Shown here piece by piece: positions 35,294 to 43,299 of a stretch of 64,000 nucleotides of DNA. Under the pieces are notes generated by a model. It was not told where the DNA came from, did not search any database, and saw nothing but the letters and a program-made list of their open reading frames with translations. This DNA is from VRUE01 sp035605695 (lineage in GTDB: Bacteria; Actinomycetota; Thermoleophilia; Solirubrobacterales; 70-9), in the NCBI GenBank assembly GCA_035605695.1, contig DATNGZ010000072.1, forward strand, positions 1-64,000, read 5' to 3'. The position numbers and the translations under genes are program-made. Within the stretch, counting starts at the first letter, position 1, and each line of letters starts with the position of its first letter.

Positions 35294-35323
35294 GCGGCCG
35301 CCCGGGCAGACTAGGATGCGCTT

Positions 35324-35890
35324 ATGACTATCGCCATCATCGTCGTCGTCGCGATCATCGTTATCGCGGTCCTCTACTTCATTGCCAAGCGCAACTCGAT
35401 CATCGCCTCGCGCAACCGGGTCGACGAGTCTTGGAGCGGGATCGATGTGCAGCTGAAGCGGCGTCACGATCTGGTGCCCAACCTGGTCGAGACGGTCAAG
35501 GGCTACGCCGAGCACGAGAGTCAGACCTTCGAGAAGACGACCCAGGCGCGGGCTGAGGCGATGGCCGCCCAGGGCGTCGAAGAAACCGCCAAGGCAGAGC
35601 AGAAACTGACCCAGGCGCTGGCCGACGTGAGGGTCGTTGCGGAGAACTACCCGACCCTGCGGGCCACCGAGAACTTCCAGCAGCTGAGCCGCAACCTCTC
35701 CGAGCTCGAGGACGAGATCCAGGCATCGCGGCGGATCTACAACTCCAACGTGCAGTCCTACAACACCGACATCGAACAGTTCCCGGGCTCGATCATCGCC
35801 AACCAGGGCAACTTCACCAAACGCGAGTTCTTCGAGATCGAAGACGCATCGGATCGCGAGCCGGTCGCGGTCAACTTCAGCAAAGACTGA
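35324..35890 (+). CDS. lemA: LemA-family membrane protein
   Basis: 188 residues. An N-terminal membrane helix (IAIIVVVAIIVIAVLYFIA) is followed by the LemA helical domain: NRVDESWSGIDVQLKRRHDLVPNLV and YPTLRATENFQQL are the family signatures. LemA proteins are envelope-associated and of unclear biochemical function. It starts a forward run with rubredoxin (17-base gap) and the GMC oxidoreductase, but functional linkage to them is not established. Confidence 0.92.
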   Translation: MTIAIIVVVAIIVIAVLYFIAKRNSIIASRNRVDESWSGIDVQLKRRHDLVPNLVETVKGYAEHESQTFEKTTQARAEAMAAQGVEETAKAEQKLTQALADVRVVAENYPTLRATENFQQLSRNLSELEDEIQASRRIYNSNVQSYNTDIEQFPGSIIANQGNFTKREFFEIEDASDREPVAVNFSKD

Positions 35891-35907
35891 GTCTCTAAGC
35901 TTTTCCT

Positions 35908-36099
35908 ATGACGACGGCCACCGAGCAAACGCTGTGGATCTGTGAGAGCTGCGGCTTCATCTATGACCCGGCGATCGGCGATCCCGACGGCGGCATCCCG
36001 CCCGGAACCAAGTTCGAGGACATCCCGAAGGACTGGTTCTGCCCGGTCTGCGGGGCCCGGACCTCGGACTTTCGCCCGCTGGAACCCGGCGAGGCTTAA
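35908..36099 (+). CDS. Rubredoxin
   Basis: 63 residues. Two CxxC knuckles (CESC at 12-15 and CPVC at 45-48) around the invariant YDPAIGDPDGGIPPGT and W-FCPVCG segments identify a one-iron rubredoxin. Electron carrier in the cytoplasm. It is 18 bases upstream of the GMC oxidoreductase, which itself has a ferredoxin-like cysteine motif, so a direct electron-transfer partnership is plausible. Confidence 0.95.
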   Translation: MTTATEQTLWICESCGFIYDPAIGDPDGGIPPGTKFEDIPKDWFCPVCGARTSDFRPLEPGEA

Positions 36100-36117
36100 G
36101 CCCGCGGGGGAGCCAGC

Positions 36118-37764
36118 TTGAAGTACGACTACGACTGGCTCGTTGTGGGCTCCGGCTTCGGGGGCTCGGTCTCGGCGCTTCGGCTCGCCGAGAAGGGCTA
36201 CAGCGTCGCCGTGCTCGAGTGCGGCAGCCGCTTCCGCGACGAGGACTTCGCCGAGTCGACCCTGCGTCAGCCGCGGCGCTACTTCTGGGCGCCGAAGCTG
36301 GGCATGCGCGGTGTTCTGCGCCTGACCTTCTTCAAGGACGTCTTCGTCGTCTCCGGCAGCGGCGTCGGCGGCGGCAGCCTCGGCTACGCCAACACGCTCT
36401 ACCGGGCCCGCCCCGCCTTCTTCAAGGACCGACAGTGGGGCGAGCTCGGCGATTGGAAAACCGAGCTCAAGCCCCACTACGAGACCGCTGAACGCATGCT
36501 CGGCGTGGTCGAGTACGAGGGCATGGGCGCGGCAGACAAGTTGCTGAAGGAATACGGCGAGGAGATCGGCGTCGGCGAGACCTTCACCAACACCCGCGTC
36601 GGCGTCTTCTTCGACAAACCCGGCGAGGAGGTCCCGGACCCCTTCTTCGGTGGCGAGGGACCGGCGCGAACCGGCTGCATGCGCTGCGGCAGCTGCATGG
36701 TCGGCTGCCGCCACGGGGCCAAGAACACACTGGTCAAGAACTACCTCTGGTTCGCCGAGAAGCTCGGGGTCAGGATCGAGCCCGAACGGCAGGTGACCGA
36801 GATCCGGCCGCTTGGCGCAGCAGACGGCTCCGATGGCTACGCGGTGACGAGCGAGCGCTCCGGCGCCTGGCTGCGCAAGCGGCGGCGCACCGCAACCGCA
36901 CGCGGCGTGGTCGTCGCCGCCGGTGCCCTCGGCACCAACAACCTGCTCGCCAATTGCCGCCACAGCGGTGCCCTGCCGCGCCTCTCCAACCGCATCGGCG
37001 ACGTGATCCGGACCAACTCCGAGTCGATCCAATCGGTCACCGCGATGGACGACGAGCGTGACTTCAGCCGCTCGGTCGCGATCACCTCCAGCATCTACCC
37101 AGATCCCGACACCCATATCGAGGTCGTCACCTACGGCGAGGCGGGTGACGCGATGAGCGGCACCTTCACTGCGATGACCGGCCCCGGCACCAGGGTGACC
37201 AGGCCGCTGAAGTGGATCGTCGCGATGGCGCGCCACCCATGGCAGACGCTGCGCATGCGAATCCCCTACCGCTGGTCGCGACGGACCGTGATCCTGCTGG
37301 TGATGCAGACCGTCGACGCGGCGATGAAGCTGCAGCCGAAGCGAAAGCTGTTCGGGCGCGGCGTGCGGCTGCAGACCGAGCAGGATCCGGACCGGCCGAA
37401 CCCGATTTACCTCCCGGCCGCGGCGCAGGCGGCGCGTTGGTTCGCAAAGAAGACCGGCGGCACCGCCCAGAGCGCCCTCACCGAGTCGATCCAAAACGTC
37501 CCCACCACCGCTCACATCCTCGGCGGCGCCGTGATCGGCGCCGGGCCTGAGAGCGGCGTCGTCGACTCCGCCAACCGGGTCTTCGGCTACGAGAACCTGA
37601 TGGTCACCGACGGCGCCTCGATCCCGGCCAATCCCGGGGTCAACCCGAGCCTGACGATCACCGCCAAGGCCGAGCACGCGATGAGCCTGGTCCCGCCCAA
37701 GGATGGCGCCGAGTCGCGCCACCTCCCCGAGGCGGCGCGACCGGCAATCCCTGTCAGTCCCTAG
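36118..37764 (+). CDS. GMC-family FAD oxidoreductase (cholesterol-oxidase-like) with ferredoxin-type Cys motif
   Basis: 548 residues. The N-terminal dinucleotide motif VVGSGFGGS binds FAD, and the C-terminal GMC block is VTDGASIPANPGVNPSLT. The layout is that of the ChoD/cholesterol-oxidase-like GMC group. C187-x2-C190-x2-C193-x3-C197 (GCMRCGSCMVGC) reproduces the [4Fe-4S] ferredoxin spacing, and RHGAKNTLVKNYL follows. If the cluster is real, the flavin could pass electrons to the neighbouring rubredoxin instead of O2. TTG start with GGGGGAG upstream. Substrate (sterol or other alcohol) unknown. Confidence 0.85.
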   Translation: MKYDYDWLVVGSGFGGSVSALRLAEKGYSVAVLECGSRFRDEDFAESTLRQPRRYFWAPKLGMRGVLRLTFFKDVFVVSGSGVGGGSLGYANTLYRARPAFFKDRQWGELGDWKTELKPHYETAERMLGVVEYEGMGAADKLLKEYGEEIGVGETFTNTRVGVFFDKPGEEVPDPFFGGEGPARTGCMRCGSCMVGCRHGAKNTLVKNYLWFAEKLGVRIEPERQVTEIRPLGAADGSDGYAVTSERSGAWLRKRRRTATARGVVVAAGALGTNNLLANCRHSGALPRLSNRIGDVIRTNSESIQSVTAMDDERDFSRSVAITSSIYPDPDTHIEVVTYGEAGDAMSGTFTAMTGPGTRVTRPLKWIVAMARHPWQTLRMRIPYRWSRRTVILLVMQTVDAAMKLQPKRKLFGRGVRLQTEQDPDRPNPIYLPAAAQAARWFAKKTGGTAQSALTESIQNVPTTAHILGGAVIGAGPESGVVDSANRVFGYENLMVTDGASIPANPGVNPSLTITAKAEHAMSLVPPKDGAESRHLPEAARPAIPVSP

Positions 37765-37773
37765 AACGGGCGC

Positions 37774-37881
37774 GAAAACCAAGCAGGTCGGGGGATGCAG
37801 GGAGGACGGTGAGGGGAGCGCACTTGTTGGTGCGTGACCCGATCCGGACGACCGAAGACCCCGAGATGCGCCGGTTTGCAG
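37774..37881. repeat. 108-bp intergenic repeat, copy 2
   Basis: Same element as 35188-35293 in the same orientation, with three substitutions and a TTGTTG loop in place of TTTG. It fills the space between the convergent GMC oxidoreductase and sodA genes, unlike copy 1, which sits in a divergent spacer. Position is therefore not tied to one regulatory role. Confidence 0.85.
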
Positions 37882-37887
37882 CGTCCG

Positions 37888-38487
37888 CTACTGAGCGAAC
37901 CTCTCCCCTACGTAGTCCCAGTTGACAACGTTCCAGAAGGCGTCGATGTAATCGGGGCGCTTGTTCTGGTACTTGAGGTAATAGGCGTGCTCCCAGACGT
38001 CGCAGCCGAGCAACGGCACGCTGCCGTCGGAGAGCGGCGAGTCCTGGTTCGGGGTCGAGACGACAGCCAAGCCGGAGTTGTCCTTGACCAGCCAGGCCCA
38101 GCCGGAACCGAAGCGGGCGATGCCGGCGTTCTTGAACTCGTCCTTGAAGGAATCGAAGGAGCCGAAGGTCTCGCCGATCGCCGCGCCGAGGTCGCCGCCC
38201 GGCTCGCCGCCGCCGTCGGGGCTGAGCATCTGCCAGAAGAGGCTGTGGTTGTAGTGGCCGCCAGCGTTGTTGCGGACCGGGCCCTGCTTATCGCCGGGAA
38301 GGCTGGAGAGGTTGCGCAGCACGTCCTCGACCTCACGGTCGGCCCACTCGGTCCCCTCCAACGCGGCGTTGGCTTTATCGACGTAGGCCTGGTGGTGCTT
38401 GTCGTGGTGGACGCGCATCGTCGCCTCGTCGATGTGGGGCTCGAGCGCGTCGTACGCGTAGGGAAGGTCGGGAACCGAAAAGGCCAT
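37888..38487 (-). CDS. sodA: Superoxide dismutase (Mn/Fe)
   Basis: 199 residues. Disproportionates superoxide. Metal ligands: H27 in RVHHDKHHQAY, H81 in HYNHSLFW, and Asp and His in DVWEHAYYL. AGGHYNHSLFWQMLSP and GWAWLV are family signatures. Mn versus Fe cannot be decided safely. ATG at 38487 with a clear AAGGAGA site. Convergent with the GMC oxidoreductase, whose flavin chemistry could produce reactive oxygen. Confidence 0.95.
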   Translation of the reverse strand: MAFSVPDLPYAYDALEPHIDEATMRVHHDKHHQAYVDKANAALEGTEWADREVEDVLRNLSSLPGDKQGPVRNNAGGHYNHSLFWQMLSPDGGGEPGGDLGAAIGETFGSFDSFKDEFKNAGIARFGSGWAWLVKDNSGLAVVSTPNQDSPLSDGSVPLLGCDVWEHAYYLKYQNKRPDYIDAFWNVVNWDYVGERFAQ

Positions 38488-38622
38488 CTGGTGTCTCCTT
38501 GGGTCGATATTCGAAGTCCGCTGGGAGCCTAACGCCGCCACGCCTTCGGTACCCGCGCGAGTCGCGCCCGACACCCGACAAGATGCATGAACCGGTCGCC
38601 AGTGGGGTACTGGCGGTGCGGA

Positions 38623-40188
38623 ATGAGCGATTCCGGTCCCGAAATGGAAAAGATCGAGACCCGCGTTCCCTCGCGCCTCGACCGCCTCCCCTGGTCCAAC
38701 TTCCACTGGATGATCGTGATCGGGCTGGGCACGGTCTGGATCCTCGATGGGCTCGAGGTGACGATCGTTGGAAGCATCGGCCAGCGGCTGACCGAAAAAG
38801 GCAGCGGACTCGTGCTCGACGCGAGCCAGATCGGCACCGCCGCCGCCTTCTACGTCGCCGGCGCCTGCCTCGGCGCGCTCTTCTTCGGCCAGCTCACCGA
38901 CCGCTTCGGCCGCAAGAAGCTCTTCTTGCTGACGCTCGGCGTCTACATCGTCGCCACGGTTGCCACCGCCTTCTCCTTCAGCGCCTGGTACTTCTTCGCC
39001 GCCCGCTTCTTCACCGGCGCCGGCATCGGCGGTGAGTACGCGGCGATCAACTCGGCAATCGATGAGCTAATCCCGGCGCGTCTGCGCGGCCGAGTCGACC
39101 TGATGATCAACGGCAGCTTCTGGATCGGCGCGGCCGGCGGCGCCGTGGCGGCGATCGCCCTGCTCGACACGGCGCTCTTCGCCGCCGATGTTGGCTGGCG
39201 CCTGGCCTTCGGGATCGGCGCCCTGCTCGGCGTCGGCATCCTCCTGGTCCGCCGCAACGTGCCCGAGAGCCCGCGCTGGCTCTTCATTCACGGCTACGAC
39301 GAGGAGGCCGACGAGATCGTCGACGAGATCGAGGAGGAAATCGAAGAGGAGAAGGGCGAAGAGCTCCCCCGGCCCGACGACAGCCTCACGATTAACCAGC
39401 GCGAGCGCATCTCCTTCCGCGAGATCGCCCAGACCGCGGTCTCGAAATATCCCCGCCGCACCGCCCTCGGGCTTGCCCTCTTCGTCGGCCAGGCCTTCAT
39501 GTACAACGCGGTCACCTTCGATCTCGGCACCCTGCTGGGCGAGTTCTTCGACGTCTCCTCGGGCAGCGTGCCGTTTTACATCGCCCTCTTCGGCATCTCC
39601 AACTTCCTCGGGCCGTTCACCCTCGGTCGCCTCTTCGACACGGTCGGGCGCAAGCCAATGGTCACCGCCACCTACCTCGGCTCCGCCGCACTGACCATGG
39701 TGCTGGCGATCCTGCTGCTCGGCAACTCGCTCACCACCTGGACCTTCATGGCCCTCGTGCTGGCGATCTTCTTCGTCGCCTCGGCCGGCGCCAGCTCCGC
39801 CTACCTGACCGTCAGCGAGATCTTCCCGATGGAGACGCGGGCGCTCTCGATCGCCTTCTTCTACGCAGTTGGAACCGCGGCCGGCGGAATCGCCGGCCCG
39901 CTGCTCTTCGGCAGCTTCATCAACAGCGGCAGTCAGGACCAGGTCGCGACCGGCTTCTTCATCGGCGCCGCGGTGATGGCGATCGGCGGGATCGCCGAGT
40001 TGCTCTTCGGGGTCAAGGCCGAGCAGAGGCAGCTGGAGGACATCGCCGAACCGCTCACGGCCGAGGAAGGCGGCGGGGACGAGAAGAGGGAAAAGGATCG
40101 GAGAAGCGAGCCTGCCCGCGGCCGCTACCGGCTGGGTCGCGGTAGTTACAGCTCCCCACCTGGAATGCCCAATTGGCCACGGCGGTAG
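38623..40188 (+). CDS. MFS transporter, sugar/metabolite porter type
   Basis: 521 residues from ATG 38623; an ATG 21 bases later is also possible. About 12 membrane helices. GQLTDRFGRKKLF between helices 2 and 3 and GRLFDTVGRKPMV in the second half are the duplicated MFS signatures; the PESPRWLF motif after helix 6 is typical of sugar and aromatic-acid porters. The central loop is unusually acidic (a run of Glu/Asp at about 225-250). Substrate unknown. Not obviously linked to its neighbours. Confidence 0.87.
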   Translation: MSDSGPEMEKIETRVPSRLDRLPWSNFHWMIVIGLGTVWILDGLEVTIVGSIGQRLTEKGSGLVLDASQIGTAAAFYVAGACLGALFFGQLTDRFGRKKLFLLTLGVYIVATVATAFSFSAWYFFAARFFTGAGIGGEYAAINSAIDELIPARLRGRVDLMINGSFWIGAAGGAVAAIALLDTALFAADVGWRLAFGIGALLGVGILLVRRNVPESPRWLFIHGYDEEADEIVDEIEEEIEEEKGEELPRPDDSLTINQRERISFREIAQTAVSKYPRRTALGLALFVGQAFMYNAVTFDLGTLLGEFFDVSSGSVPFYIALFGISNFLGPFTLGRLFDTVGRKPMVTATYLGSAALTMVLAILLLGNSLTTWTFMALVLAIFFVASAGASSAYLTVSEIFPMETRALSIAFFYAVGTAAGGIAGPLLFGSFINSGSQDQVATGFFIGAAVMAIGGIAELLFGVKAEQRQLEDIAEPLTAEEGGGDEKREKDRRSEPARGRYRLGRGSYSSPPGMPNWPRR

Positions 40189-40286
40189 CCCCTGCTAGCG
40201 TGTGCTGAACAGCGGCTGCACGGCTTCAGATGAGGCTCAAGGGCGGCGACAGGCCAGAATGGAACACCCGCCCCATTTCGAGCGCG

Positions 40287-41108
40287 ATGGCAGCTAAGCG
40301 TCCCCCAGACGACACCGACACCACCGCCCGTTCCCCGGGCTCCGACGAGCACCTCGCCGGCGAACGCGAGCTCTGGGACCGCTTCGCGCGTGACCACGAC
40401 CCCGCTATCCGCGAGGAGCTGGTGCGACGCAACATGGCCTTCGCCAAGCGCCTCGCGCTGCGTTACCGCGGCGCCAGCGAGTCCTTCGACGACCTGCTCC
40501 AGGTCGCCAACCTCGGCTTGCTCAACGCGGTCGACCGCTTCGACCCTGAGCGCGGCATTCCCTTTACCGCCTTCGCCTCGCCGACAATCCTTGGTGAGCT
40601 CAAGCGCCACTTCCGCGACAGGGTCTGGACCGTGCGGGTGCCGCGCGGCCTGCACGACCGCATGGCCGAAGTCGACAAGGCGATCACCGAGCTGACCAAG
40701 CAACTGCAACGCTCTCCCTCGGTCGGTGAGATCGCCGAGCGACTCGGGCTGGAGGAAACCGATGTGCTCGAGGTGCTCGAGGCAAACCACAATCGTCGCC
40801 CGCTTTCGCTCGACCGCCCACCTGGCGGCGAGGACACCGACGAGGCGCCGCCCTCGGAATGGATCGGCGATGAGGACGAGCGCTTCGAGCTGGTCGAGGG
40901 ACGAATCGCCCTCGACGCTGCGCTGCCCTATCTGGAGGAGCGCGAGCGCACGGTCCTACGCCTGCGCTTCGTCGAGGACCTGACGCAGTCGCAAATCGCC
41001 GACCAAATCGGTCACTCGCAGATGCACGTATCGCGCATCCTGCGCCGCGCGCTCAGCCGCATCCGCGAACAGATCGAGTCCGAACGCGGCCATGAGGAGA
41101 ACGGCTAG
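40287..41108 (+). CDS. SigB/SigF-type alternative sigma factor
   Basis: 273 residues from ATG 40287; an ATG at 40230 is in frame. Regions 2 (RRNMAFAKRLALRYRG, SFDDLLQVANLGLLNAVDRFDPERGIPFTAFASPTI), 3 (TELTKQLQRSPSVGEIAERLGL) and 4 (LPYLEERERTVLRLRFVEDLTQSQIADQIGHSQMHVSRILRRA) are complete. This group (stress/sporulation sigma) is controlled by partner switching with RsbW-like kinases. The candidate anti-sigma is the convergent gene that overlaps its 3' end by four bases. Confidence 0.92.
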   Translation: MAAKRPPDDTDTTARSPGSDEHLAGERELWDRFARDHDPAIREELVRRNMAFAKRLALRYRGASESFDDLLQVANLGLLNAVDRFDPERGIPFTAFASPTILGELKRHFRDRVWTVRVPRGLHDRMAEVDKAITELTKQLQRSPSVGEIAERLGLEETDVLEVLEANHNRRPLSLDRPPGGEDTDEAPPSEWIGDEDERFELVEGRIALDAALPYLEERERTVLRLRFVEDLTQSQIADQIGHSQMHVSRILRRALSRIREQIESERGHEENG

Positions 41109-41950
41109 GCGCTCGGCAGGCCGGCGAAGCGGACGATCAGGTAATCGCCGTCCTCAGACTCTTTGACGACGAATTCGTCGGCGAGCGCCTCCAGCGAACC
41201 GCCCACCTCGGGGACGTCAAGCTCGCGGCGGATCTCACCGGCAGCCCCCTCTTCCATCGGCCCTAGGCGCAGCTCGAGCCCTTCGTCACTCTCGCCAAGG
41301 CCGAGCCGCACACAACCGTCGGCAAAGCGACCCGGGGCGGCTCCCGCGATCGCGTCGGTGATCAGGACGGCGTCGGAGACGCGATCGACCGGGAGGTCGC
41401 GGCGCGCGGCGAGGGCGCCAACCATCCTCGCCAGCACCGGCTCGAGCAGCTCAGTGCGACCGATCGCGATCTCGGCGCCCGCGATCTCAGGGGCGGGCAC
41501 CTTTTGCACTGCTCCATCTGAATTGCCACGCTCCCGGAGCGGCAGTCGCATCATCACTTCGGTGCCGCGATCGAGTCCGCCGGAGATGCTGAAGCTGCTG
41601 GACAGGGCGGCGATCAAAGAGAGGCCGAGTTTGAGGCTGGCCCGCTCGGATTCGGCCTGGGGACTGATCCCGGAGCCACTGTCGCTGACGGTCACGGTGA
41701 GGCCCTCGCTGTCGGGCTCCGCTTCGACCATCAGCGGGCCGGATTCGCCGCCGGGGTAGGCGTGGACAACGACGTTCATGCAGGCCTCGGTGACGACCGT
41801 CTTCAGGTCGGCGACGCCGGTTTCGTCCATGCCGATCTGCTCAGCCAGCCCAGCCAGCGCGTGACGGACCACCGCGACGTTCTCCGCCCTCGCGGGGAGC
41901 CTCATGTAAAGCCCTTTCGGCTTCTCGCTGATGGGGGAGCTATCTGCCAT
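41105..41950 (-). CDS. RsbW-like anti-sigma ATPase with degenerate second domain
   Basis: 281 residues. The N-terminal HATPase_c domain (about 20-150) has the N-box TEACMNVVVHAYPGG and the DSGSGISP G1 box typical of anti-sigma kinases. The C-terminal ~125 residues (ELLEPVLARMVGALAARRDLPVD, FADGCVRLGLGE) have similar spacing but lack the nucleotide motifs, as if a second copy had decayed. Predicted to bind the SigF-type sigma encoded convergently. The SpoIIE phosphatase at 43.3 kb could dephosphorylate an antagonist. No antagonist (STAS) gene is in the window. Confidence 0.82.
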   Translation of the reverse strand: MADSSPISEKPKGLYMRLPARAENVAVVRHALAGLAEQIGMDETGVADLKTVVTEACMNVVVHAYPGGESGPLMVEAEPDSEGLTVTVSDSGSGISPQAESERASLKLGLSLIAALSSSFSISGGLDRGTEVMMRLPLRERGNSDGAVQKVPAPEIAGAEIAIGRTELLEPVLARMVGALAARRDLPVDRVSDAVLITDAIAGAAPGRFADGCVRLGLGESDEGLELRLGPMEEGAAGEIRRELDVPEVGGSLEALADEFVVKESEDGDYLIVRFAGLPSA

Positions 41951-42353
41951 TGACGCGTTTCCGCTGGAGAGCACGTTCCCCGCGGACTGCGAGCATAACT
42001 GTGTTGTCCTCGGCCACCCGGTACCCGAGGCGCAGCTCTGCAAACCGTGGTGCAATGCATTCGTTTCCCCGGCCCGAGCCGGGGTAGCGCCAAGCTGTGG
42101 GCCGCTGCCGGGCAAGAGCTCGTCTCAACTACCTCCTTTTGATGAGCGGGGCGATAGCGCTGATCCTCCCAACTGGCGCACCAGCGCGGGCGGTATTCGA
42201 GGCCGAGTACGAACTCGAGCTTGGCGAATACTGCGAAACGGCGCGCGATATCCACTTCAGCGCAATCGGCAAGTCCGAGGATCTCTTCGCCAAACCCTGG
42301 CGACCCTGCTGAGGGGGCCGCTTAGGGGTGACCCAAACGGGTAATTACGAGCG
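41951..42353. other. 403-base spacer without a convincing gene
   Basis: Lies between the anti-sigma start and the MscS gene. It is less GC-rich than its surroundings. Open frames exist on both strands, but none has a good start site or a recognisable product. A CCCCGGCCCGAGCCGGGG dyad (42068-42085) could form a hairpin. It may hold a diverged or decayed gene. Confidence 0.4.
42097..42312 (+). CDS. Possible small exported protein, unknown
   Basis: 71 residues. A hydrophobic stretch near the N-terminus (YLLLMSGAIALILPTGAPARA) looks like a signal peptide, and the remainder is acidic with two Cys. Competing reverse-strand frames overlap it and no ribosome site is clear, so this is only a candidate. 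Confidence 0.25.
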   Translation: MGRCRARARLNYLLLMSGAIALILPTGAPARAVFEAEYELELGEYCETARDIHFSAIGKSEDLFAKPWRPC

Positions 42354-43283
42354 ATGCCAGCGCCGCGCCGGAGAACGCCCCGTGAGCTGTTTGAGACCCG
42401 CAGCCACTCCTGGCAGGAGGTCGGCCTCGGGCACGAGCTGGAGCCACAGTCACCGGGCCGGGCGCTCGGCGGGCTGCTGGTCGCCCTGACCGTGATCGCC
42501 GCCGTTCTCGTCGTCTACTACCGCCGCCACGAGTTGCTACCCGGCTACGGTCCGTGGGTTCGCGCCGCCACCGTGGTGATCCTGATCATCGTCGGATCGG
42601 CCGGCAGTCACTGGCTGGTGCGCTGGATCTCACCACGTCTCTTCCGCCGCGTTGATCCCGCGACCGCGGGCACCGCGGGCTTCCTGGTCCGCCTCTTCGC
42701 GATGGCCGCGGTTGTAATCCTGGCGCTGCGGATCGCCGGCGTCACCGCCGCCACACTTGCCGTCGGCGGCGCTTTCACCGCGATCGTCCTCGGCCTAGCT
42801 GCCCAACAGACCCTGGGCAGCCTCTTCGCCGGCATCGTCCTGCAGAGCACCCGCCCCTTCCGCGTCGGCGAACGGGTGCGCCTCGTCGGCGGCGCCTTGG
42901 CCGGCTCGATCGAGGGCACGGTCAGCTCACTCGGCCTCTTCTACGCGACCTTGGTCCAGGGCGCCGACCGCCTCCAGGTGCCAAACAGCGTCCTGATCAG
43001 CCTGGTCGTCGTTCCCCTGCGCGAGCCGCCGCAAGTCAATGTGAGGGCCCGCTTCTCAACCGAGGCCAGCCCGCAGAGAATCGAGGAACTGCTGCTCAGC
43101 TCGATCCGCATACCGACCCGAAACGCGCCCGACGTCGCCCTGGAGGAAATCGACGAGGATGGCGTCGTCCTGCGCATCAGCGCAACGCCGCTGCGTACCG
43201 ACGACGGCTCGCAGCTGGCCGAGGAAGTGCTCAATGCGCTTCGCCATGCTCCGGCCGCGGCCCCCGCTGAGCACTCGGTCTAA
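42354..43283 (+). CDS. MscS-family mechanosensitive channel
   Basis: 309 residues. Three or four N-terminal membrane helices lead to the pore-lining helix AVGGAFTAIVLGLAAQQTLG and the conserved FAGIVLQSTRPFRVGERVRL beta-domain entry. A cytoplasmic C-terminal domain follows (about 200-300). Predicted to open under membrane tension and release solutes. Convergent with the SpoIIE phosphatase gene, 16 bases apart. Confidence 0.9.
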   Translation: MPAPRRRTPRELFETRSHSWQEVGLGHELEPQSPGRALGGLLVALTVIAAVLVVYYRRHELLPGYGPWVRAATVVILIIVGSAGSHWLVRWISPRLFRRVDPATAGTAGFLVRLFAMAAVVILALRIAGVTAATLAVGGAFTAIVLGLAAQQTLGSLFAGIVLQSTRPFRVGERVRLVGGALAGSIEGTVSSLGLFYATLVQGADRLQVPNSVLISLVVVPLREPPQVNVRARFSTEASPQRIEELLLSSIRIPTRNAPDVALEEIDEDGVVLRISATPLRTDDGSQLAEEVLNALRHAPAAAPAEHSV

Positions 43284-43299
43284 CCCGAGGCCGCGGCGT

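Noticed and set aside
35758..37782. Long reverse open frame opposite the GMC oxidoreductase
   Set aside because: It is the antisense image of a gene with intact FAD and GMC motifs, an effect of high third-position GC.
35188..37881. Composite transposon or integrated element bounded by the direct repeats
   Set aside because: No transposase, integrase or terminal inverted repeat with target duplication was seen, and the enclosed genes match their surroundings in composition.
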